Notes: generated by a model not told the origin, from the letters alone. Positions 1-9,060 are shown, counted from the stretch's first letter. The stretch: 64,000 nt of DNA from Pectobacterium colocasium (GCF_020181655.1 NZ_CP084032.1:3410001-3474000), one strand, 5' to 3'. Numbers and translations are program-made.

Positions 1-219
1 CGCATTGAAGTCGCCGTGGAAATTCTTGACCCCACGTTGAAAACTCGCGTGCTGGAAACGCTGGATATCCTGTTCAGCGATACGGTGAAAGCCCGTATCG
101 TTGATAAAGAATCGAGCAACCGCTATGTATCCCGCGGTAACAAGCGTAAAGTACGCGCGCAAAATGCCATTTACGACTACATCAAGGCGTTGGAGCAACC
201 TGGAGATAAGCCTGAATAA
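1..219 (+). CDS. ppk1: Polyphosphate kinase, C-terminal end (partial)
   Basis: The window opens inside this gene; the frame runs from base 1 to a TAA at 217-219. The visible 72 residues end in a basic segment ([17 protein letters not shown]) that matches the C-terminus of enterobacterial polyphosphate kinase, which makes long polyphosphate chains from ATP. The assignment rests mainly on this tail and on the next gene being ppx: its TAA overlaps the ppx ATG by one base (TAATG), which indicates translational coupling as in the E. coli ppk-ppx operon. Catalytic residues lie upstream of the window and cannot be assessed. Confidence 0.88.
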   Translation, partial: RIEVAVEILDPTLKTRVLETLDILFSDTVKARIVDKESSNRYVSRGNKRKVRAQNAIYDYIKALEQPGDKPE

Positions 220-1754
220 TGCCGTTAACGAACAATGAAAAAACCGAGATGAAGCCGCAAGAATTCGCGGCCATCGACCTGGGTTCCAATAGTTTTCACA
301 TGGTGATCGCACGCGTGGTAAACGGTGCGCTTCAGGTATTGGGGCGTTTAAAACAGCGGGTACATCTGGCCGATGGGCTGGACAACAAAAATGTACTCAG
401 CGAAGAGGCCATTCAACGCGGCCTGAGCTGTCTCGCGCTGTTTGCTGAACGCCTGCAAGGCTTCCCCGCCATGAACGTGTCCATCGTCGGCACGCACGCG
501 CTGCGTCAGGCGGTCAACGCGCAGGAATTTTTGCGCCGCGCGGCGGACATCATCCCCTACCCAATAGAGATCATTTCCGGCCACGAAGAAGCCCGTCTGA
601 TCTTTATGGGCGTGGAGCATACGCAGCCGGAAAAAGGCCGTAAGCTGGTCATCGATATCGGCGGCGGTTCTACCGAGCTGGTTATCGGTGAAGATTTCGA
701 GCCGATGCTGGTGGAAAGCCGTCGTATGGGTTGCGTCAGCTTTGCACAGCAATTTTTCCCGAACGGTGAAATCAGCGAAGCCAACTTTAAGCGCGCCCGA
801 CTGGCTGCGGCGCAAAAGCTGGAGACACTGTCTTGGGAATACCGTATATACGGCTGGAAATTCGCCCTCGGCGCGTCTGGAACGATCAAAGCCACGCACG
901 AAATTCTGGTGGAGATGGGAGAGAAAGACGGCCTGATTACCCCCGAACGGCTGGAAATGCTACGCACGCAGATCTTGCAGTTTAAGCATTTCAAATCACT
1001 GAGCCTACCGGGTCTGTCCGAAGATCGTCAGTCGGTGCTGGTGCCCGGTCTGGCTATTCTGTGTGGTATTTTCGATGCGCTGGCGATCAAAGAGCTACGC
1101 CTGTCCGATGGCGCGCTGCGTGAAGGCGTGCTGTACGAAATGGAAGGGCGTTTCCGCCATCAGGATATTCGCATCCGTACCGCGCAGAGTCTGGCGACCC
1201 ATTACAATATCGACCGCGAGCAGGCGCGACGCGTGCGGGAAACCACGCAGCAGCTTTACGCGCAATGGGCACAGCAGAATCCTAATCTGGTACATCCCCA
1301 GTTGGAAGCGATCTTAAACTGGGCTTCCATGCTGCATGAGGTCGGGTTGGGCATTAACCATAGCGGTATGCACCGCCATTCCGCCTACATTCTGCAAAAT
1401 ACCAACCTGCCCGGTTTTAATCAGGAACAGCAGCTTGTGCTGTCGATGATCGTGCGGCTGCACCGTAAGGCGATCAAGCTGGAAGAGTTGCCGCGGCTGA
1501 ACTTGTTCAAAAAGAAACAATATTTGCCGCTGGTACAGCTCCTGCGTCTGGCCACGCTGTTGAACAACCAGCGCCAGGCAACGACAACGCCGGAATCGTT
1601 ACAGCTGCATACCGATGACAACAACTGGACACTGACGTTCCCACACGATTTCTTTAGCAACAACACGCTGGTACAACTGGATTTGGAACGGGAACAGGAA
1701 TATTGGCAGGACGTCACCGGCTGGAAGCTGATGATCGAGGAAGAAAAAGCCTGA
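219..1754 (+). CDS. ppx: Exopolyphosphatase
   Basis: A 511-residue member of the Ppx/GppA phosphatase family of the ASKHA fold, which removes terminal phosphates from polyphosphate. Residues about 15-30 hold the phosphate-1 loop ([14 protein letters not shown]) and residues about 143-157 the phosphate-2 loop ([15 protein letters not shown]); the C-terminal third is helical and HD-like ([20 protein letters not shown]). Length matches the E. coli enzyme (513). The ATG overlaps the ppk1 stop by one base, so kinase and phosphatase are co-expressed. The family also includes GppA, but the ppk1 context favours Ppx. Confidence 0.96.
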   Translation: MPLTNNEKTEMKPQEFAAIDLGSNSFHMVIARVVNGALQVLGRLKQRVHLADGLDNKNVLSEEAIQRGLSCLALFAERLQGFPAMNVSIVGTHALRQAVNAQEFLRRAADIIPYPIEIISGHEEARLIFMGVEHTQPEKGRKLVIDIGGGSTELVIGEDFEPMLVESRRMGCVSFAQQFFPNGEISEANFKRARLAAAQKLETLSWEYRIYGWKFALGASGTIKATHEILVEMGEKDGLITPERLEMLRTQILQFKHFKSLSLPGLSEDRQSVLVPGLAILCGIFDALAIKELRLSDGALREGVLYEMEGRFRHQDIRIRTAQSLATHYNIDREQARRVRETTQQLYAQWAQQNPNLVHPQLEAILNWASMLHEVGLGINHSGMHRHSAYILQNTNLPGFNQEQQLVLSMIVRLHRKAIKLEELPRLNLFKKKQYLPLVQLLRLATLLNNQRQATTTPESLQLHTDDNNWTLTFPHDFFSNNTLVQLDLEREQEYWQDVTGWKLMIEEEKA

Positions 1755-1849
1755 TGACTGAAAATGTTGTCGGGTAATACGCGCATACGCCAAACCGCAG
1801 CGTGACGAAAAATTGTGCAATCGGGCTGTCTGATGAAGCCTGGTTAACG

Positions 1850-1876
1850 TAAAGTTTATAGGGATAGGGCCGATAC
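1850..1876 (+). promoter_or_regulatory. Sigma-28 (FliA) promoter of the yjfB-like gene
   Basis: TAAAGTTT (1850-1857), then exactly 11 bases, then GCCGATAC (1869-1876). The enterobacterial flagellar sigma-28 consensus is TAAAGTTT-N11-GCCGATAA, so 15 of 16 positions match at the ideal spacing. Transcription would begin near 1883, giving a leader of about 100 bases to the start codon at 1985. The leader contains a perfect 8-bp hairpin (1924-1931 with 1939-1946). Confidence 0.85.
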
Positions 1877-1984
1877 CAAATTGATGGCTGGCGAGAATTT
1901 TCGCTACCATCATACAACCTCGGCGAAAAGGTGTACTTCCTTTTCGTCGGATAGGGCTCCCCACTCAGCTATGAGGAGAGTAAA

Positions 1985-2173
1985 ATGGATGTATCACAGA
2001 TTGCATCATTCGCCAGTGACCTCAGCACCATGCGTACCAGCAGTGAGGCCAGCGCGCTTATGACGAAAAAAGCGATCGATAATCAAGAAGCTGTCGTTTC
2101 CGGTATTCTGAAGGCATTACCACCTCTGCCAGCAAATCCGGCGATTGGGCGTAACGTCAATACCACGGCGTAA
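1985..2173 (+). CDS. YjfB-type putative motility protein
   Basis: A 62-residue protein beginning MDVSQIASFASDLSTMRTS and ending in a Pro/Asn/Thr-rich tail. It fits the small YjfB family (putative motility protein), which has no known biochemical activity and is co-expressed with flagellar genes in other bacteria. The ATG follows a GAGGAG ribosome site at 1970-1975. A sigma-28 promoter stands upstream, which supports a role in late flagellar or chemotaxis gene expression. A stem-loop terminator follows closely, so it is monocistronic. No signal peptide or membrane segment is visible. Confidence 0.8.
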   Translation: MDVSQIASFASDLSTMRTSSEASALMTKKAIDNQEAVVSGILKALPPLPANPAIGRNVNTTA

Positions 2174-2189
2174 TTCCCTTGCACTACTC

Positions 2190-2224
2190 AACCCGCTTAC
2201 CCGCTGTGGTTTGAGCGGGTTTCT
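2190..2224 (+). terminator. Stem-loop terminator after the yjfB-like gene
   Basis: AACCCGCT (2190-2197) pairs with AGCGGGTT (2214-2221) 17 bases downstream of the yjfB-like stop codon. The T tract is short (TTTCT), so it is a moderate intrinsic terminator. Confidence 0.6.
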
Positions 2225-2406
2225 GGTGTATCTTTCATTTCCCTCAGGCTCCCGCCTCTTCGTGCTTACCCCCCTCTTTCTTTGTACCGAACGTGCGAAA
2301 ACCAAATCAGCCATCATCTTTTTCACTTCGGCAGATTGACCTCTCCTACTGCTTGTGCCTAAATAAACAACAGCGAATGTTCGCTTTCACAGAGGATTCA
2401 CTGATA

Positions 2407-2622
2407 ATGTCCACACTTATCCACAAACGGCGATTATCGATACGCCCACGACGAAGTGGTTCTCGTATTGCTCGTGCCGTCTTACTCATCAGCTTCATTA
2501 TTCTTTTAGGCCGTTTTGCTTACTCCACCATCACCGCGTTTGGTCATCATCAAGACAAACAGCAGCAGCGTGCTGAACAATTACTGCTTCCTGCCAACGT
2601 ACTCGTCAATCAGAAAGAGTAG
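2407..2622 (+). CDS. yfgG: YfgG-like small membrane protein (DUF2633)
   Basis: A 71-residue protein with a very basic N-terminus (HKRRLSIRPRRSGSRIAR) followed by one membrane helix (AVLLISFIILLGRFAYS) and a short soluble tail. The arrangement and the helix sequence match E. coli YfgG, a small inner-membrane protein near ppx that has been linked to metal tolerance. The start ATG at 2407 follows a GAGG-like site; a longer in-frame extension upstream has no family support. In E. coli yfgF lies between ppx and yfgG; here the yjfB-like gene takes that place. Confidence 0.78.
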   Translation: MSTLIHKRRLSIRPRRSGSRIARAVLLISFIILLGRFAYSTITAFGHHQDKQQQRAEQLLLPANVLVNQKE

Positions 2623-2747
2623 CGCTTAACCCATCCGCACCTCACATTTTTCCTTTTCCTCATCGGGCTTATTGCTTACGTATTCTTGTGCTCGCTATTT
2701 ACGTTTACGTCCGCTCCCGTTGCCTATTCAGACGACACCGTACAAAT

Positions 2748-2783
2748 AAAAAAACGGCAGTGCGAATCTTCGCAGCCACCGTT
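2748..2783 (-). terminator. Rho-independent terminator of ohr
   Basis: Read on the minus strand: ACGG, a small internal loop, TGCGAA-GA-TTCGCA, CCGT, then a T-rich run (TTTTTTTA). It lies about 55 bases past the ohr stop codon. Confidence 0.75.
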
Positions 2784-2836
2784 TTCATCAATTAATCGTG
2801 TTCATCAATCAATAATAGACTGACGTCAAGCCGGGC

Positions 2837-3262
2837 TTAGACGATAGTCAGCGTCACGTCGATGTTGCCACGCGTTGCATTGGAGTATGGGCAAACGATA
2901 TGGGCTTTCTGCACCAGATCTTCAGCCACCGCGCGATCCAAGCCCGGCAGGGAAATTTTCAGTTCGACTTCGATACCAAATCCGGTTGGGATGGCACCGA
3001 TGCCTACGCTGCCATTTACTGTGGTATCAGCAGGTACGGCGATTTTCTCACGTGCGCCAACAAACTTCATCGCGCCCAGGAAGCAGGCAGAGTAACCCGC
3101 GGCAAACAGCTGTTCTGGGTTCGTGCCTTCACCGCCAGCGCCACCCAACTCACGTGGGGTCGTCAATTTAATATCAACCGCGTTATCGGAAGATACTGCA
3201 CGACCATCACGACCACCCGTGGCCTGAGCATGAGCAACGTATAATACTTTTTCAATAGACAT
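2837..3262 (-). CDS. ohr: Organic hydroperoxide resistance protein
   Basis: A 141-residue OsmC/Ohr-family thiol peroxidase that reduces organic and fatty-acid hydroperoxides. Both redox cysteines are present: Cys60 in GYSACFLGA and Cys124 in [11 protein letters not shown], the signature that separates Ohr from OsmC. The length is typical of Ohr. It lies downstream of ohrR on the same strand, separated by 184 bases that hold a candidate OhrR operator, the standard ohrR-ohr arrangement in which oxidised OhrR releases the operator and ohr is induced. A T-rich terminator follows. Confidence 0.96.
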   Translation of the reverse strand: MSIEKVLYVAHAQATGGRDGRAVSSDNAVDIKLTTPRELGGAGGEGTNPEQLFAAGYSACFLGAMKFVGAREKIAVPADTTVNGSVGIGAIPTGFGIEVELKISLPGLDRAVAEDLVQKAHIVCPYSNATRGNIDVTLTIV

Positions 3263-3338
3263 AATGTGACTCCAGATAGTTAGGAATGGCCTAAGAGAGT
3301 GTCGATAGAACTCAGGCGTTATTTATATAGTGAAAAAT

Positions 3339-3356
3339 TAAATCGCAAACTACTTA
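3339..3356. promoter_or_regulatory. Candidate OhrR operator upstream of ohr
   Basis: TAAATCGCAAACTACTTA, identical at 15 of 18 positions to the more symmetric site at 3942-3959 in front of ohrR. It lies about 80 bases upstream of the ohr start codon, near the expected promoter. Confidence 0.65.
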
Positions 3357-3446
3357 TTTACTTAAAAAAAGCGACGCCAACAAGATGCTGCAAGCTAACT
3401 GACTGACTGACTGACTTCGCGGTGTACAAACCAACCGCTAACATCG

Positions 3447-3896
3447 TCAAAGATGTCCGATCAGGCTCTTACGCAGCGTTTCCAAATCTTTTTTGATCGT
3501 CTGTAATTGTTCGAGATGACATTCCGTCGCACAAAACACGCTTTCAGGAATCTCTCGCGCCTGTTGCTGAAGTGCTCGACCTGCTTCAGTTAAGCCAACC
3601 AGCACCTGGCGTTCATCTTCTGTTCCCCGGTTACGCACCACTAAACCGGCGCTCTGTAAACGTTTGAGCAGCGGTGTCAACGTAGCGGAATCCAGATACA
3701 GGCGTTCACCCAACTCAGACACCGTCAAACCATCACGCTCCCACAGCACCAGCATCACCAGATATTGGGGATAGGTCAGGTTCAAGTCAGACAGCAAACG
3801 ACGATACAGTTTATTCATCGCCAGATTGGCTGAATACAGCGCAAAGCACAGCTGTCCATCCAGTTTGTAAGCGTTGTCATTCATCGTCTCTGCCAT
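3447..3896 (-). CDS. ohrR: MarR-family organic peroxide sensor OhrR
   Basis: A 149-residue MarR-type winged-helix repressor. Cys17 in [16 protein letters not shown] matches the reactive cysteine of OhrR, and the recognition region ([24 protein letters not shown]) and wing ([16 protein letters not shown]) are typical. Two more cysteines near the C-terminus (CATEC) could resolve the oxidised Cys17, as in the two-Cys OhrR class. An alternative start at Met5 (3884) is possible; neither ATG has a strong ribosome site. It precedes ohr on the same strand, and a near-palindromic operator lies just upstream of its start, so autorepression is likely. Confidence 0.93.
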   Translation of the reverse strand: MAETMNDNAYKLDGQLCFALYSANLAMNKLYRRLLSDLNLTYPQYLVMLVLWERDGLTVSELGERLYLDSATLTPLLKRLQSAGLVVRNRGTEDERQVLVGLTEAGRALQQQAREIPESVFCATECHLEQLQTIKKDLETLRKSLIGHL

Positions 3897-3941
3897 CGGT
3901 GTTGGTTACGTTTCTTGCACTGACTATATATCGCTAAAAAC

Positions 3942-3959
3942 TAAATAGCAAACGATTTA
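3942..3959. promoter_or_regulatory. Candidate OhrR operator upstream of ohrR
   Basis: TAAATAGCAAACGATTTA: the arms TAAAT and ATTTA, plus the flanking G and C, are symmetric about the centre. The site lies about 45 bases before the ohrR start and recurs, less symmetric, upstream of ohr. Confidence 0.68.
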
Positions 3960-4116
3960 ATAACTCATTAGACGAAGACCACAATAAAAAAACGCCTCAG
4001 GACACCATCACCCTGCTTTTCAGACTGCGATTCGCCAGTAATCCTATTCTTAATCCACTGATTTTGCGCTACGTTTAATAAAATACGGACAAAAAACAGA
4101 TCGAGCATAAAACATT

Positions 4117-5595
4117 ATGTCGAGTGTAAAAAAACTTACCGACCTCCGGCGCCGCATCTCCCTTCTGCTGTTGGAAAACAAGGAACTGGTTGAAGACATT
4201 ATCAACCGGCAGCCGCGCGTGACAGAGCGCGATGGCGCACCGTTAAGCGACAGCGACGTATTAAGTAACAACATCGGGCTGCGTGAAAAAAGCATTCTGC
4301 TCGACCAAACCGCAGAAATCAGCGAGCTTATCATCGGGCTGCATGCCGCTGACCTTGCCGATTTACTGGAGTCTTTACCGCAGGATGAACGTCTGGCGCT
4401 CTGGCGACTGATCCCCATAGAGAAGCGCGGTCGCGTGTTGATTGAGGCCTCAGACAGCATTTCCGACGACCTGATCGGCGATATGCAGGATAAAGAAATA
4501 CTGAGAGCCGTTCGAATACTGGATGTCGATGAACAGGCCCAGCTCTCTCGCCTCGTTCCTCGTCACCTGTTGGGCAGAATACTGACCTCGCTTGAGCCGA
4601 AGCAGCGTGCGCAGCTACGCGCCGCCATCAATTATGATGAAGACTGCCTCGGGCACATGATGGATTTCAAACTCATCACCGTGCGCGCCGACGTCACGCT
4701 CGCAGCCGTACAGCGCTACCTGCGCTACCGCAAAGCCATCCCCGAATCGACCGACAAACTGTTCGTTACCGATCGCAAGAACACGCTGATCGGTGAGCTG
4801 TCGCTGGCCAGTATTCTGCTTCACGCACCTCAGACAAGGGTTAATGACGTCATGGACGATCAGCCATTGAGGTTTCAGCCTGAAGATAAAGTCGAAGAAG
4901 CCGCGGGGGCGTTTGAACGTTACGATTTAATTTCCAGCGCCGTGGTCGATAGCAAAGGAAAACTCATGGGACGCCTGACGATTGAGGATATCCTCGACGT
5001 CGTGAACCGGGAAAGCGACAGCAATCTGCGGCGTTCAGGGGGGTTGACGCCCTCTGAAGATGTTTATGCTCCCGTGTATAAATCGTTCCGCAATCGCTGG
5101 GCATGGCTGGCCGTCAATCTTTGTACGGCGCTCATCGCCTCGCGGGTCATTGGCCTGTTTGAGCACACATTATCTCATTTGGTGGCGCTGGCGACGCTGA
5201 TGCCGATTGTCGCGGGAATTGGCGGGAATACCGGCAACCAGACGATCACCATGATTGTGCGTGCACTGGCGCTGCATCAGCTTGAACATGGTAAAAAATC
5301 GTACCTGCTGCTCAAAGAGCTCGGCGTCGCACTGGTTAACGGGGTGATATGGGGCACGATTATGGGCGTGGTGACCTTCCTGCTCTACGGCAGCGCCGCT
5401 ATGGGTGGCGTAATGATGCTGGCGATTCTGCTAAATTTATTGCTCGCCGCGCTAATGGGCGTTGCGATCCCACTGATCATGATGAAACTCGGCCGCGATC
5501 CGGCCATCGGCTCCAGCGTAATGATTACCGCCATTACCGATACCGGCGGTTTCTTTATCTTTCTTGGGCTGGCAACCCTGTTTCTGCTGCCTTGA
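4117..5595 (+). CDS. mgtE: MgtE-family magnesium transporter
   Basis: A 492-residue protein with the full MgtE order: an N-terminal helical MgtE_N domain (residues about 30-140), a pair of CBS domains (about 140-265, including MMDFKLITVRADVTLA and VNDVMDDQPLRFQPEDKV), and a C-terminal five-helix channel domain (about 320-492). The channel part has PIVAGIGGNTGNQTITMIVRAL and ends AITDTGGFFIFLGLATLFLLP, which includes the pore region and the conserved Asp of the Mg2+ site. It probably imports Mg2+ with gating by Mg2+ binding to the CBS/N domains. It stands alone; the 157 bases upstream show no recognised leader or Mg2+ riboswitch. Confidence 0.93.
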   Translation: MSSVKKLTDLRRRISLLLLENKELVEDIINRQPRVTERDGAPLSDSDVLSNNIGLREKSILLDQTAEISELIIGLHAADLADLLESLPQDERLALWRLIPIEKRGRVLIEASDSISDDLIGDMQDKEILRAVRILDVDEQAQLSRLVPRHLLGRILTSLEPKQRAQLRAAINYDEDCLGHMMDFKLITVRADVTLAAVQRYLRYRKAIPESTDKLFVTDRKNTLIGELSLASILLHAPQTRVNDVMDDQPLRFQPEDKVEEAAGAFERYDLISSAVVDSKGKLMGRLTIEDILDVVNRESDSNLRRSGGLTPSEDVYAPVYKSFRNRWAWLAVNLCTALIASRVIGLFEHTLSHLVALATLMPIVAGIGGNTGNQTITMIVRALALHQLEHGKKSYLLLKELGVALVNGVIWGTIMGVVTFLLYGSAAMGGVMMLAILLNLLLAALMGVAIPLIMMKLGRDPAIGSSVMITAITDTGGFFIFLGLATLFLLP

Positions 5596-5710
5596 TAAAA
5601 GCACTTAAGTTAACACCTGTGTTTCATTAAGAAACATATAAGTTGTCATTTTATACAAATAAGTTAATGTAGCTATAGGGTGAAAACTGAGCAACATGGC
5701 GGGATGCCAA

Positions 5711-5893
5711 ATGAAATACTCTGAATTCAGACGCTGGCTTCTGCAACAAGGAGCAGAATTGACTAAAGCATCAGGAGGTGGGAGCCACCTTAAAGTTAAA
5801 TTAAACGGAAAAGCATCCGTTCTGCCTTTTCATGGCGCAAAAGAAATACCTGAGCCTCTTCGTAAGAAAATCATGAAAGATTTGGGACTATGA
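5711..5893 (+). CDS. hicA: HicA-type mRNA interferase toxin
   Basis: A 60-residue protein from the ATG at 5711 (MKYSEFRRWLLQQGAELTKA). It has the double-stranded-RNA-binding-like HicA fold signature, with the conserved catalytic His in GGGSHLKVKLNGKASVLPFHG. HicA cleaves mRNA and is neutralised by HicB. An ATG five codons upstream (5696) is in frame but adds a segment outside the family. The cognate hicB begins 165 bases downstream, whereas classical hicAB genes abut. A small stem with a T run follows the stop codon. Confidence 0.88.
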   Translation: MKYSEFRRWLLQQGAELTKASGGGSHLKVKLNGKASVLPFHGAKEIPEPLRKKIMKDLGL

Positions 5894-5908
5894 TACTTAA
5901 GGCTTACC

Positions 5909-5926
5909 AGCCAATTTGGCTTTTTT
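5909..5926 (+). terminator. Short terminator between hicA and hicB
   Basis: AGCCA-ATT-TGGCT followed by TTTTTT, 15 bases after the hicA stop. The stem is only 5 bp, so termination may be partial. Confidence 0.5.
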
Positions 5927-5996
5927 ATATACCAAAATTTCTGTAAATTCAGCGAATTGGTTAGAAGAACCACTAATATGATTAAGTTGATACCAC

Positions 5997-6030
5997 TATA
6001 ATCTATGTAAGTGCGATTCTCGTTACATAG
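5997..6030 (+). promoter_or_regulatory. hicB promoter -10 and putative autorepression operator
   Basis: A perfect TATAAT (5997-6002) is followed at once by the inverted repeat CTATGTAA (6003-6010), 12 bases, TTACATAG (6023-6030). The repeat would cover the transcription start, as expected for antitoxin autorepression. No good -35 hexamer is visible. A second small palindrome (GGGG-AAA-CCCC, 6031-6041) and an AGAGG ribosome site lead to the hicB ATG. Confidence 0.62.
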
Positions 6031-6057
6031 GGGGAAACCCCATTTAGAGGTAAAAGT

Positions 6058-6495
6058 ATGTTCAACTATCCCGTAAAACTGGAACTCGACGAAGTAACCG
6101 GACAATACGTGGTTTCTTGCCGCGATTTGCCATTAATGAATTCGGTTGGTGACTCCGTTGACTCAGCCCTTCTGGAATCTGTTGACGGAATTGTTACCGC
6201 CATAGCCATCGAAATTGAAGAACGCCGCCCTGTTCCTTACGCTAGCGCGCCAATAGCAGGAGAGCACGTTGTCACGATCCCAGTATTAGTGACGATGAAG
6301 GCAGCATTACATAATGCAATGATTGAAACAGGAACGCGCAAAGCTGAACTTGCCAGACGGTTAGGCCAAAAAGGTCCGCAAATCGATCGCCTTTTGGACG
6401 TTGAACATTCATCAAAAGTTGAAACGATAGAGCTAGCTCTGCGCCAGCTTAACCGTGATGTTAATGTCTCTATTTCCCCACAAGTTCGACAATAA
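6058..6495 (+). CDS. hicB: HicB-type antitoxin with HTH domain
   Basis: A 145-residue HicB antitoxin. The N-terminal partial RNase-H-like fold covers residues 1-60 (MFNYPVKLELDEVTGQYVVSCRDLP), and the C-terminal XRE-type helix-turn-helix residues about 85-140 (MIETGTRKAELARRLGQKGPQIDRLLD). The first domain should bind and block HicA, and the second bind the operator. It has its own -10 box and an inverted repeat upstream, so it can be expressed independently of hicA, in line with HicAB systems whose antitoxin has a separate promoter. Confidence 0.92.
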   Translation: MFNYPVKLELDEVTGQYVVSCRDLPLMNSVGDSVDSALLESVDGIVTAIAIEIEERRPVPYASAPIAGEHVVTIPVLVTMKAALHNAMIETGTRKAELARRLGQKGPQIDRLLDVEHSSKVETIELALRQLNRDVNVSISPQVRQ

Positions 6496-6500
6496 ACTGA

Positions 6501-6524
6501 AAAGGTGAGGTTCCCCTCACCTTT
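6501..6524. terminator. Hairpin between convergent hicB and galK
   Basis: AAAGGTGAGG (6501-6510), loop TTCC, CCTCACCTTT (6515-6524): a perfect 10-bp stem 5 bases after the hicB stop and 14 bases past the galK stop. There is no long T tract on either side, but the position suggests a shared terminator. Confidence 0.7.
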
Positions 6525-6537
6525 CCCCAGCCAGAAC

Positions 6538-7701
6538 TTAGCTTACGCGCCTGGCACCGCCGGATGCCTGACACAGATAGATGGACGGCTGAAGCCCGGT
6601 GCGCGCCGGATATTCACGTTCAATCACCTGTTTGACTTCGTCAGTCAGCGCTGAAGGGATAAGGGCGACAATGCAGCCGCCGAAACCACCGCCAGTCATG
6701 CGCACACCGCCCCGCTCGCCGACATAATCCTGAATCAGCGCGACCAGTGTATCGATCGGCGGCACGGTGATTTCAAAATCCTCGCGCATGGAGACATGGG
6801 ATTCCGCCATCAGCGTAAACAAACGGTGAGCATCCTGACGCGCCAGCGCATCAGCCGCTTCCAGCGTACGGCGGTTCTCGGTAATAACATGTCGCGCACG
6901 GCGTACCGCTACCGGATCCAGCCCCTCGATTCCCGCTTCAAACTGCGACAGTGAAACATCACGCAGCGCTTTAACGTTAAAGTGACGCGCTGCCGCTTCA
7001 CACTGCTGGCGACGCGTGTTGTATTCGCTGTCCACCAACCCACGACGCACGTTAGAGTTCACGATCAGAACATCAACGCCGTCGAGCATACGCACCGCGC
7101 GTCCCTCCAGAGAGCGGCAGTCGATCAACATCGCCTGCCCCGCACGCCCTTGAGCGGAAATAAACTGATCCATAATGCCGCAGCTACAGCCGACAAAATC
7201 GTTTTCCGCCTGCTGCCCGTTTAACGCAATATCCAACTGGCTGATGTCCAGATTATTCAGCTCTTTGAACGTCTGCCCGATCGCCACTTCCAGCGAGGCT
7301 GATGAGCTTAGCCCTGCGCCAGAAGGCACATTGCCGGAAACCACCATATCCATGCCGCTGAGCGGCAGGCCGCGCGCCAGCAAAAATTTCACCGTGCCGC
7401 GGATATAGTTAGCCCAGATATATTCTGGATGAGGCACGATCGCGTTGGCGAGATCGAATTCATCCTGCTGGTTGTCAAAATCCACCGCCACCACCCGTAC
7501 GATACCATCCTGACGTACCGCCGCGCTGACTACCGTTTGGTAATCGATAGCACAAGGCAAGACAAAACCATCGTTATAGTCGGTGTGCTCACCAATCAGG
7601 TTGACCCGGCCGGGAGCCTGAATAGCCGCGTGCGGCGCATAGCCAAATAATCGGACAAAAACAGACTCGGTTAACTGACGTAGAGAATCAATACGGCTCA
7701 T
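6538..7701 (-). CDS. galK: Galactokinase
   Basis: A 387-residue GHMP-family kinase that phosphorylates galactose at C1 with ATP, the entry step of the Leloir pathway. The galactokinase signature [15 protein letters not shown] lies near residues 31-45, the ATP-binding GHMP motif ([18 protein letters not shown]) near 123-140, and the C-terminal GGGFGGC motif near 345. Length is the family norm (E. coli 382). It follows galT by 9 bases in one transcript; galE and galM are not adjacent. Two GalR-type operators lie upstream of galT, so galTK is probably induced by galactose together with the gan genes. Confidence 0.98.
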   Translation of the reverse strand: MSRIDSLRQLTESVFVRLFGYAPHAAIQAPGRVNLIGEHTDYNDGFVLPCAIDYQTVVSAAVRQDGIVRVVAVDFDNQQDEFDLANAIVPHPEYIWANYIRGTVKFLLARGLPLSGMDMVVSGNVPSGAGLSSSASLEVAIGQTFKELNNLDISQLDIALNGQQAENDFVGCSCGIMDQFISAQGRAGQAMLIDCRSLEGRAVRMLDGVDVLIVNSNVRRGLVDSEYNTRRQQCEAAARHFNVKALRDVSLSQFEAGIEGLDPVAVRRARHVITENRRTLEAADALARQDAHRLFTLMAESHVSMREDFEITVPPIDTLVALIQDYVGERGGVRMTGGGFGGCIVALIPSALTDEVKQVIEREYPARTGLQPSIYLCQASGGARRVS

Positions 7702-7710
7702 AAAATGACC

Positions 7711-8751
7711 TCAAATTTGCTCACGAAAATGGATATCACTCACGCTGCGTAAACGTTCAGCGGCCTGCTCTGCCGTCAGATCACGCTGTGCTTCGGCCAG
7801 CATTTCATAGCCAACCATAAATTTGCGCACGCTGGCGGAACGTAATAGCGGAGGATAAAAATGGGCATGCAGTTGCCAGTGCGCAATGTCGCCATCTTTA
7901 AATGGCGCGCCATGCCACCCCATCGAGTAGGGAAATGAACACTGGAACAGGTTGTCGTAACGGCTGGTCAGCTTTTTCAGGAGCAGCGCCAGATCGTCAC
8001 GCTGAACGTCATTCAACTGTGGCAACCGCTGTACGGCGAACTTGGGCAGGACCAGCGTTTCAAACGGCCACGACGCCCAATAAGGGACAACCGCTAGCCA
8101 ATGATCTGTTTCCACCACGATGCGCGAGCCGTCAGCCTGTTCGCGGCGAACGTAGTCCAGCAGTAACGGCGAACCATGACGTAAGAAATAGACGCGCTGC
8201 TGATCATCTTCACGCTGTACTTCATTCGGCAGGAAGTCATTAGCCCAAACCTGCCCGTGCGGATGGGGATTCGAGCACCCCATCATCGTTCCTTTATTCT
8301 CAAAAACCTGAACCCACGGATACCGCTTGCCCAGTTCCTCGGTTTGATCGCTCCACGTATCAATCACCACTTTCAGCGCTGGCAGCGAAAGTTGCGGCAG
8401 GCTTTTACTGTGATCGGGAGAAAAACAAATGACGCGGCCGATACCACGGGCCTGCTGAACGCGGAAAAGCTCGTCGTCACCCGACGGTGCATCCGGCGTC
8501 TCTTCCATCAGTGCCGAGAAGTCATTCGTAAAAACAAAGGTGCCCTGATAGTGCGGGTTGATATCGCCAGTAATGCGTTTGTTGCCCGCACACAGGTAGC
8601 AGGTCGGATCGTAAGACGGCGGCGTGGAACGATCCGGTTCATCCTGCTGTCCCTGCCAGGGGCGCTTCGCGCGATGTGGCGAAACCAGAATCCACTCACC
8701 TTTCAGCGGATTGAAACGACGATGCGGATGTTCAGTTGGCTCAAACTGCAT
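7711..8751 (-). CDS. galT: Galactose-1-phosphate uridylyltransferase
   Basis: A 346-residue enzyme that exchanges UMP between UDP-glucose and galactose-1-phosphate. The catalytic HPH motif is in [11 protein letters not shown] (residues about 160-170), and the zinc-binding elements CYLCAGNKR and the C-terminal [10 protein letters not shown] are present. It is the first gene of a galTK transcript. The 450 bases upstream carry two operators matching the GalR/GalS consensus, shared with the neighbouring gan locus. The E. coli operon starts with galE, which is absent here. Confidence 0.98.
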   Translation of the reverse strand: MQFEPTEHPHRRFNPLKGEWILVSPHRAKRPWQGQQDEPDRSTPPSYDPTCYLCAGNKRITGDINPHYQGTFVFTNDFSALMEETPDAPSGDDELFRVQQARGIGRVICFSPDHSKSLPQLSLPALKVVIDTWSDQTEELGKRYPWVQVFENKGTMMGCSNPHPHGQVWANDFLPNEVQREDDQQRVYFLRHGSPLLLDYVRREQADGSRIVVETDHWLAVVPYWASWPFETLVLPKFAVQRLPQLNDVQRDDLALLLKKLTSRYDNLFQCSFPYSMGWHGAPFKDGDIAHWQLHAHFYPPLLRSASVRKFMVGYEMLAEAQRDLTAEQAAERLRSVSDIHFREQI

Positions 8752-8889
8752 AAGCTATTCCTCAATACAAAACACAAATTCGGTACAACGGCGTCACCAT
8801 CCGCGGCCAATTGTATGGCGCTAACAGCCCGTCAGCGGCCTGGAAGAGGCATCCGGCCAGCCGGTAAACACAGCCAGAAAAACCCCTAA

Positions 8890-8905
8890 ATGTAATCAGT
8901 TTCAC
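8890..8905. promoter_or_regulatory. GalR-type operator O1 of galTK
   Basis: ATGTAATCAGTTTCAC matches the GalR/GalS consensus GTGTAANCGNTTNCAC at all but two fixed positions. It lies 139 bases upstream of the galT start, and a second site is centred 88 bases further out, a spacing compatible with repression by looping. Confidence 0.68.
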
Positions 8906-8977
8906 TATATATTATGGATAAAATAGCTGTAAAAAAGCCGAATACCGATAGTTCGCTATCGTTTAGCCATCACATAA

Positions 8978-8993
8978 GTGTAATCGGTTACCC
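8978..8993. promoter_or_regulatory. GalR-type operator O2 of galTK/ganR
   Basis: GTGTAATCGGTTACCC: the left half is a perfect GalR half-site, and the right half resembles the ganE-proximal operator at 13919. It lies between divergent galT and ganR and could serve both. Confidence 0.7.
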
Positions 8994-9044
8994 TAAATTT
9001 AAACCTCAGAATGGTATTTTGGAAGAGAGAAATGACCGATGATT

Positions 9045-9060
9045 GTTGATAGCGATCACA
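9045..9060. promoter_or_regulatory. Weak CRP-like site between galT and ganR
   Basis: GTTGA-TAGCGA-TCACA: the right half is a perfect CRP half-site, the left half matches 3 of 5. Part of it (TAGC-ATCACATAAGT with one variable base) recurs 86 bases away at 8964-8979. Confidence 0.35.

Noticed and set aside
3398..3416. ACTG repeated more than four times between ohrR and ohr, a possible phase-variable tract
   Set aside because: Only four and a half units, outside any coding region and not between clear -35 and -10 boxes.
5620..5636. TGTTTC-ATTAA-GAAACA as a KdgR box before hicA
   Set aside because: The half-site orientation is opposite to the KdgR consensus, and a pectin regulator at a toxin gene is unlikely.
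8257..8889. A 210-codon open frame on the plus strand
   Set aside because: It lies opposite galT and its upstream region; no family pattern, and galT is certain.
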